Positions 6,611-10,830 of a stretch of 10,830 nt of DNA are shown here, piece by piece. Under the pieces are notes generated by a model, which saw only the letters and a list, made by a program, of their open reading frames with translations, was not told the DNA's origin and searched no databases. The DNA is from an uncultured Sphingomonas sp. (GTDB lineage: Bacteria; Pseudomonadota; Alphaproteobacteria; Sphingomonadales; Sphingomonadaceae): assembly GCA_934555855.1 (NCBI GenBank), contig CAKTFL010000032.1, positions 1 through 10,830 of the forward strand, read 5' to 3'. The position numbers were made by a program, and so were the translations under genes. The stretch's first letter is position 1. The number at the start of each line of letters is the position of its first letter.

Positions 6611-6671
6611 CCTTGTGCCTCGTCGCGAAGGCGTGGTCCAGTTTGGCTCCCGTCTTCGCGGGAGCACAAGG
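6611..6671. repeat. Two-part inverted REP-like element (BIME-like)
   Basis: The outer arms are CCTTGTGC (6611-6618) and GCACAAGG (6664-6671), perfect complements. The inner arms are CGCGAAG (6624-6630) and CTTCGCG (6654-6660), also perfect. The right half also forms its own hairpin: GCTCCCG (6646-6652), loop TCTTCG, CGGGAGC (6659-6665). The whole reads as two inverted copies of one short palindromic unit, the right copy intact and the left one decayed inside its stem. The unit (GTGCTCCCGCGAAG type) resembles abundant intergenic repeats in sphingomonads. It may also serve as a two-way terminator between the convergent genes. Confidence 0.55.
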
Positions 6672-6677
6672 ACGCGA

Positions 6678-6691
6678 TGATTGATCAATCA
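6678..6691. repeat. 14-bp perfect palindrome TGATTGATCAATCA
   Basis: A perfect 14-base palindrome with no spacer, AT-rich in a GC-rich region, 30 bases beyond the stop codon of the flavoenzyme gene and just after the REP-like pair. It could be a protein-binding site or part of a termination structure. It lies at two gene ends, so a promoter operator is less likely. Confidence 0.4.
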
Positions 6692-6720
6692 GATTGCTTT
6701 CAACCTGCCTGGATCAAGGC

Positions 6721-8136
6721 CTAGTCCCCGGTCAGGATACGGTCGACCAGCTGCTTCACCGTGGGCACGAAGCCGTTGGAATAGAACGGATCGCGCTTGA
6801 AATTATAGGCAGCGTGACCGGCGAACATCAGGTTCGCTTCCGTGTCACCGCCATGAGCGATGTCCTGCAGCGTCTTCTGGATGCAGAAGGAGCGCGGGTC
6901 GGCCAGCCGCCCGGTCGAATTGGTCTCGGTGTCCGCCCAGCTCGAAAACAGGCACTGCGACAGGCAGCCCATGCAATCGGCCTGATCCTTGCGAATCTCC
7001 TTGGTCTCCTCCGGCGTGACGAAGACCAGCGTGTTGTCCGGCGTCTTCAGCGCCGTGGTGAAGCCGTGACCGAACCATTCGCGTGCGCGCAGCAGGTCGT
7101 TGCGCGTGACCCAGAAGTTCTTGCCCTTTACCCCCACGTCGAGCTGGAAGACATGGTCTCCCGCCTCTTGGGTGGAAAAGGCGATCTGCCGCTCCGACCG
7201 TCCATCAAGGTTACGCAGGAAGGGGTTGCGTACCGCCGACGAATAGAAGCCGGTCGGCGAAAATCGATGGAGCAGGACGTCGCCCTCATCGATCGTCATG
7301 AGCCGGTCCTTCCACCCCTGCGGAATGGGGCTTTCCTGCGTCAGCAGCGGCCGGGTGCCATATTGGAACGCGATCTGGCCGAGTTCGGGATTGTCGACCC
7401 AATCGTTCCAGTCGCGCAGATACCAGACGCCGCCGGCCATGATGATCGGCGTGCTGTCGGGAATGCCGCCCTCGCGCATGGTGTCGCGCAGCGCCTTGAC
7501 GCGCGGATAGGGATCCTCGGGCTTGAGGGGATTCTCGGCATTGGACAGGCCGTTATGCCCGCCAGCCAGCCAGGGGTCCTCATAGACGACCGCCGCCAGC
7601 CACTCCGCCGCCTTGGAATAGGCGCGCTTCCACAAGGCGCGGAAGGCACGGCCCGAGCTGACGATCGGCAGGTAGCTTACCTCGTGAGAGGCGGCGATCT
7701 CCGACAGCTTGTACGGCATTCCCGCGCCGCAGGTCACACCGGCGACCAGCCCGCGCGTCCGCTCCAGCACGCCCTGCAACACCCGCTGCGCGCCGCCCAT
7801 CTCCCACAGCACGTTGATGTTGATCGCGCCCTTGCCGCCGGCAATGTCCCAGGCGCGGCGAACCTGCTGAACCGCGCCCTCGATGGCGTATTCGATCAGC
7901 TCCTCGTGCCGTTCACGCCGGGTCAGCGCGCGATAGACCTGGGGAATGATCTTGCCGTCCGGGTCATAGCTGTCGGCGTTCACCGCCGACACAGTGCCGA
8001 TCCCGCCTGCCGCCGCCCAGGCACCCGCCGAGGCATGATTCGTCGCCGCAACGCCCTTCCCGCCCTCGACCAGAGGCCAGACCTCGCGGCCATTGTACAG
8101 GATCGGGCTCAGGCCTTTAAACACGGAACGCGGCAC
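6721..8136 (-). CDS. Nitronate-monooxygenase-like flavoenzyme with C-terminal four-cysteine motif
   Basis: Encodes 471 residues, longer than the typical 320-380 of nitronate monooxygenases. Family members are FMN-dependent TIM barrels that oxidise alkyl nitronates such as propionate 3-nitronate, or act as other flavin oxidoreductases. Seen: PLVEGGKGVAATNHASAGAWAAAGG near residues 21-45 matches the usual opening (PI-x-GGMG...A-x-A-GG-x-G); AGGHNG with H194 matches the conserved E-A-GGH-x-G catalytic histidine motif; IIMAGGVWYL and YGTRPLLTQESP match the FMN phosphate region. Unusually, the C-terminal part carries C388-x2-C391-x3-C395-x22-C418 (CMGCLSQC then RSFCIQKT), which resembles the iron-sulfur motif of dienoyl-CoA-reductase-type flavoenzymes. 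The start is GTG at 8136; a GTG at 8124 is better spaced from AAAGG and is an alternative. The true substrate is unknown. It is the last gene of a possible three-gene minus-strand unit. Confidence 0.82.
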   Translation of the reverse strand: MPRSVFKGLSPILYNGREVWPLVEGGKGVAATNHASAGAWAAAGGIGTVSAVNADSYDPDGKIIPQVYRALTRRERHEELIEYAIEGAVQQVRRAWDIAGGKGAININVLWEMGGAQRVLQGVLERTRGLVAGVTCGAGMPYKLSEIAASHEVSYLPIVSSGRAFRALWKRAYSKAAEWLAAVVYEDPWLAGGHNGLSNAENPLKPEDPYPRVKALRDTMREGGIPDSTPIIMAGGVWYLRDWNDWVDNPELGQIAFQYGTRPLLTQESPIPQGWKDRLMTIDEGDVLLHRFSPTGFYSSAVRNPFLRNLDGRSERQIAFSTQEAGDHVFQLDVGVKGKNFWVTRNDLLRAREWFGHGFTTALKTPDNTLVFVTPEETKEIRKDQADCMGCLSQCLFSSWADTETNSTGRLADPRSFCIQKTLQDIAHGGDTEANLMFAGHAAYNFKRDPFYSNGFVPTVKQLVDRILTGD

Positions 8137-8200
8137 CTTTCGGACAAATCATTCAGTGCGATATAGCGAATGTTGTTGACCGGGCTAGAGAGTAGTTGCG

Positions 8201-9337
8201 TCAGCCCAGGGCGCCGGGCCGGCCCATCGCTTCTTCGTAGAGCGTCCGGTAGCGCGCGATCATCGTCGCCGAATTATAATCGGCGGCCGCCTTTGCCCGG
8301 TTGGCCGCGCCAACTCGGCGGCGAAGGGCAAGGTCCAGCACCAGGGGTTGGAGCGCGTCACGTAACCGGATCTCGCCATGATGCTCGGCAATGAACGGCA
8401 GGTTTTCCGCCGCCACCATGCGGGGCACGTCGCCGACCGGCGTGCTGACGATCGGCAATGCCGCCGCCATGCCCTCGACCACGGAAATGGGAAACTGCTC
8501 CGACCGCGACGACAGGGCCAGGATGTCGAACAGCCCGGCATAGCGATAGGGCCTGTCGAGGAACCCGGGCAGCAGCAGCCGGTCGGCGATGCCCATCGCC
8601 GCGGCGGACTGGACGATCGTGTCCCGTTCGGGGCCCTCGCCGACCACCACGAGCCGAAATCGTCCAGACAGGCCGCCACAGGCGCGGACCAGCAGCGGCA
8701 GGTCCTTGACCGCGCGCAGCCCGGCAACGGCGCCGATCACCACCTCCTTGTCGCGCCGGATCAGGCCGGGGATCGCCTTCGGATCGGGCTTTGCCGCGTA
8801 CAAGGCCGTGTCAATGCCGTTCAGGATGCGCCGCACACGCTCCGGCGGCTGCTTCCAGCTTCGCAGCGCGATCGCTTCCAGCGTTTCCGACGGCACCACA
8901 AGCGCGTGCGCGGCCGCCAGCGCGATCCGGCGGTACAGGTTGCGCTCCAGCTTGAGCCCGGTGGCCTCGTCGTCGTTGAAGCCGTCCTCGTGATGGATCA
9001 GCGGCGGCAATCCCTTTCCGAACACCCGCCGCGCCATCAAGCCGTCGATCGCGCCCCAGTTGTAGGTCAGTACCAGGTCGAACCCGCGCATGAACCGCGC
9101 GATCGCCTCATAGCGGGCGACCGACGGTTTGCCCTTCAGCGGCGGCGGGTTCTGCGCGATCTCATAAGGCACGCCCTTCGCGATGGCATCGCGCGCGCCG
9201 AGCGCGTCCGGCACGCCCGAGACGATGACATGCCTTGCCCGGTCACCCCAGGCGTTCATCAGCCGAACCGCGCGCGCTTCCTTGCCGCCGAGCGAGAAGG
9301 AGGAATGGAGGTGCAGGATGCGTACGGGAGAGGCCAT
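8201..9337 (-). CDS. Glycosyltransferase, family 4 (GT-B fold)
   Basis: Encodes 378 residues, full length for the family. It transfers a sugar from a nucleotide donor to a lipid or glycan acceptor at the cytoplasmic face; the acceptor is unknown. Seen: the N-terminal domain starts VRILHLHSSFSLGGKEARA, with the glycine-rich acceptor loop; HHEDGFNDDE at 115-124; VVPSETL followed by NGID at 173-176; the C-terminal domain starts VIGAVAGLRAVKDLPLLVRA; then VVVGEGPERD and the donor-binding E-x7-E motif (E280 in SRSEQF and E288 in VVEGM). The ATG at 9337 has GGGCAGG a few bases upstream on the minus strand, which supports this start. No other polysaccharide genes are present in the window, so it could serve exopolysaccharide or glycolipid synthesis. 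It lies 57 bp downstream of the alpha/beta hydrolase gene and 64 bp before the flavoenzyme. Confidence 0.9.
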   Translation of the reverse strand: MASPVRILHLHSSFSLGGKEARAVRLMNAWGDRARHVIVSGVPDALGARDAIAKGVPYEIAQNPPPLKGKPSVARYEAIARFMRGFDLVLTYNWGAIDGLMARRVFGKGLPPLIHHEDGFNDDEATGLKLERNLYRRIALAAAHALVVPSETLEAIALRSWKQPPERVRRILNGIDTALYAAKPDPKAIPGLIRRDKEVVIGAVAGLRAVKDLPLLVRACGGLSGRFRLVVVGEGPERDTIVQSAAAMGIADRLLLPGFLDRPYRYAGLFDILALSSRSEQFPISVVEGMAAALPIVSTPVGDVPRMVAAENLPFIAEHHGEIRLRDALQPLVLDLALRRRVGAANRAKAAADYNSATMIARYRTLYEEAMGRPGALG

Positions 9338-9355
9338 GCGACCTGCCCTATCACT

Positions 9356-9378
9356 CCCCTCCGCCGTGCGGGAAGGGG
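9356..9378. repeat. Imperfect hairpin between hydrolase and glycosyltransferase
   Basis: CCCCT-CCGC (9356-9364), loop CGT, GCGG-ga-AGGGG (9368-9378): nine paired bases with a two-base bulge. No T-run follows on the minus strand, so it is a weak candidate for a terminator or attenuator between two collinear genes. Sequences of this type are common between sphingomonad genes, as far as I recall. Confidence 0.35.
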
Positions 9379-9394
9379 CCGCCTAGACCGCCGC

Positions 9395-10246
9395 CTAACC
9401 CGCCGCCGCGACCAGCCGCTCGACCGCCTTGGCGACACCCGTTTCGGCCAGGGTCGGCGCATGGCCGACGCGCGGCACGGTCAGCAACGCCGCGCCCGGC
9501 AGCGCAGCCGCCATGCGCTCCGCGGTCCGCCGGCCCAGCACGTCGGACCGCTCGCCGCGCACCACCAGCACCGGCCGGGTCGCCAGCGCCGCCAGCGCGC
9601 CCCACATGTCGGGCGCGGCCTCGTTGCCGGGCACCTTGAACGGTTCGGCGATCTTCAGGTCGTAGTCGAGCACGATCCGCCCCGCCCCGGTCAGTCGATA
9701 GAGTCGCTTGGCCATGCCGAGCCAGTCTTCGATCGTCCAGTCGGGATAGACGTCGCCATTGCTCTCCTGCACCGCCCGCGCCGCGTGCATCCAAGTCGGG
9801 AAGCTGGAGCCGCGCCCGACATAGCCGCGTATACGGCGGATGCCGTCCGGCTCGATCTCGGGACCCACATCGTTCAGCACCGCCGCCACGACCGGCGCAC
9901 CCGCCGCCGCCAGCAGCATGGTCACGATTCCGCCCAGCGAAGTCCCGATCGCCACGAACCAACCGATCCCCTGATCGGCCAGCAGCGCCTGCACGTCCCG
10001 GACATAGGTGGCCGGGACATAGGTCATGGGGTCCCTGGCATATTCGCTGCCGCCCCGTCCGCGCAGATTGACGGCAAGCACCCGCCGCGCGCCCGCCAGC
10101 CGGCAGGCCAGATCGTGAAAGTCACGCGCATTGCGGGTCAGCCCCGGCAGGCACAGGACCGGCACCGCGCCCGGCTCGCCCGGATAGTCGCGGTAATGCA
10201 GCTTGAGGCCGTCATGCGACCAATAGCGGTTCTCATATGCCGGCAT
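9395..10246 (-). CDS. Alpha/beta hydrolase
   Basis: Encodes 283 residues with a complete alpha/beta-hydrolase fold and no signal peptide, so cytoplasmic. Seen: the strand and oxyanion-hole region [35 protein letters not shown] after it; nucleophile S103 in the elbow GTSLGG; the cap region with many aromatic residues (about 130-200); the acid D235 in [11 protein letters not shown]; and H262 in PRVGHAPTL. The catalytic triad is intact. The pattern fits esterases, lactonases or C-C hydrolases; the real substrate cannot be read. The ATG at 10246 has no strong ribosome site. It faces SelO across 37 bp and is the first gene of a possible unit with the glycosyltransferase and the flavoenzyme. Confidence 0.88.
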   Translation of the reverse strand: MPAYENRYWSHDGLKLHYRDYPGEPGAVPVLCLPGLTRNARDFHDLACRLAGARRVLAVNLRGRGGSEYARDPMTYVPATYVRDVQALLADQGIGWFVAIGTSLGGIVTMLLAAAGAPVVAAVLNDVGPEIEPDGIRRIRGYVGRGSSFPTWMHAARAVQESNGDVYPDWTIEDWLGMAKRLYRLTGAGRIVLDYDLKIAEPFKVPGNEAAPDMWGALAALATRPVLVVRGERSDVLGRRTAERMAAALPGAALLTVPRVGHAPTLAETGVAKAVERLVAAAG

Positions 10247-10283
10247 GGTTGCACGTTCCCATCTGGGCGCCCCATATCGCCTT
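10247..10283. promoter_or_regulatory. Short divergent promoter gap between hydrolase and SelO genes
   Basis: Only 37 bases separate the two divergent starts, so at least one promoter must lie inside a coding region or the promoters must overlap. The 8-base palindrome GGGCGCCC sits at 10265-10272. Neither start has a clear Shine-Dalgarno sequence, and no good -10/-35 pair is visible. Confidence 0.35.
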
Positions 10284-10830
10284 ATGCCCGTCAGCCCGCA
10301 AGCGTATCGCCCCGAAACCGCCCTCCTGACCCTTGGCGACAGCTTCTACGACCCGGTGGAGGCGGCAGCGTTCCCCGACACGTCCTTACGTTTTCGCAAC
10401 GATCGCGCAGCGGCGCAAGTCGGGCTGGACGGGCTGACCGACGCGGAGTGGACCCGGCATTTCGGTCGCTTCGCCCCGCTCGACGGTACGCTGCCTCAGC
10501 CCCTGGCGCTGCGCTATCACGGTCATCAATTCCGCCAGTATAATCCGGACATTGGCGACGGACGCGGCTTCACCTTTGCCCAGCTGCGCGACCGATCGGG
10601 CCGGCTGATGGACCTCGGCACGAAGGGGTCCGGTCAGACGCCCTACAGCCGCTTCGGCGACGGCCGCCTGACCCTCAAGGGCGGGGTGCGCGAGGTTCTT
10701 GCGACCGAGATGCTGGAGGCACTGGGCGTCCCCACTTCGCGGACCTTCTCGCTGATCGAGACGGGAGAAGCGCTCGACCGAGGCGACGAGCCGTCGCCAA
10801 CCCGCTCCGCGGTGCTGGTCCGGCTGAGCC
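10284..10830 (+). CDS. selO: SelO protein adenylyltransferase (YdiU family), N-terminal part, cut by window edge
   Basis: 182 codons are visible, about a third of the usual 460-500 residues. SelO is a pseudokinase-fold enzyme that transfers AMP from ATP to protein hydroxyls and is linked to redox stress; the E. coli protein is also called YdiU. Seen: [18 protein letters not shown], the family hallmark near residues 76-93; [18 protein letters not shown] with the ATP-site lysine; then [18 protein letters not shown]. The reading frame is open to the right edge with no disruption. The start at 10284 puts the conserved LGDSFYD segment near residue 17, as in homologues. The C-terminal region, where some family members hold a selenocysteine, is outside the window. 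It is divergent from the alpha/beta hydrolase gene. Confidence 0.92.
   Translation, partial: MPVSPQAYRPETALLTLGDSFYDPVEAAAFPDTSLRFRNDRAAAQVGLDGLTDAEWTRHFGRFAPLDGTLPQPLALRYHGHQFRQYNPDIGDGRGFTFAQLRDRSGRLMDLGTKGSGQTPYSRFGDGRLTLKGGVREVLATEMLEALGVPTSRTFSLIETGEALDRGDEPSPTRSAVLVRLS

Larger units (their letters stand above)
6514..6720. other. Convergent intergenic gap with palindromes
   Basis: This 207-base stretch separates two gene ends that face each other. It holds the REP-like start at 6510-6550, the 8-bp palindrome TGACGTCA (6560-6567), the inverted REP-like pair at 6611-6671 and the 14-bp palindrome at 6678-6691. No open frame here looks real. Terminators for both flanking genes are expected, but none has a classic GC stem plus T-run. 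Confidence 0.6.

Noticed and set aside
6694..8166. 490-codon open frame on the plus strand
   Set aside because: It is fully antisense to the nitronate-monooxygenase-like gene and its composition is that of a GC-rich shadow frame.
8378..10543. 721-codon open frame on the plus strand
   Set aside because: It crosses the glycosyltransferase, the hydrolase and part of selO, all of which have clear motifs in other frames. Arg/His/Gln-rich translation without domains; long antisense frames are common in GC-rich DNA.
1..10830. CRISPR array, tRNA, rRNA, transposase or prophage genes
   Set aside because: No direct-repeat array, no tRNA-like cloverleaf, no integrase or transposase motif was seen on either strand.

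Overview
This GC-rich window reads as ordinary chromosome of an alphaproteobacterium, most probably a sphingomonad (Sphingomonas or a close relative). That placement is inferred from the protein types, the GC-rich codon use and a short palindromic repeat of a kind I recall from sphingomonad intergenic DNA; no rRNA gene is present to confirm it. I see no phage, transposase, CRISPR or plasmid genes, and no tRNA or rRNA.

Layout. (1) Bases 1-1897, minus strand: a TamA/Omp85-type outer-membrane assembly protein, cut by the left edge just at its conserved VRGY motif. (2) 2006-3213, minus: a type IV prepilin peptidase followed, with an ATGA stop/start overlap, by a small exported protein of unknown function. 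(3) 3320-4510, plus: an acetyl-CoA acetyltransferase (thiolase) divergent from the peptidase. (4) 4527-5018, minus: an exported two-repeat SH3-like protein, convergent with the thiolase and divergent from (5) 5116-6114, plus: a D-glycerate/2-hydroxyacid dehydrogenase. A perfect dyad lies in the divergent gap. (6) 6223-6513, plus: a 96-residue protein of unknown function whose ribosome site touches an 8-bp hairpin. (7) 6514-6720: a convergent gap holding several palindromes, including a two-part inverted REP-like element. (8) 10246 down to 6721, minus: three collinear genes in the order alpha/beta hydrolase, family 4 glycosyltransferase, nitronate-monooxygenase-like flavoenzyme, with gaps of 57 and 64 bp. 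(9) 10284 to the right edge, plus: the N-terminal part of SelO (protein adenylyltransferase), divergent from the hydrolase with only 37 bp between starts.

Functionally the window is mixed: envelope biogenesis (TamA, prepilin peptidase, SH3 protein, glycosyltransferase) and central or detoxifying metabolism (thiolase, hydroxyacid dehydrogenase, flavoenzyme, hydrolase, SelO). Nothing forces these into one pathway. I found no convincing new multi-gene system. The best leads are a four-cysteine, iron-sulfur-like motif at the C-terminal end of the nitronate-monooxygenase-like protein, the unknown secreted protein coupled to the prepilin peptidase, the small gene with a hairpin at its ribosome site, and the REP-like dimer.
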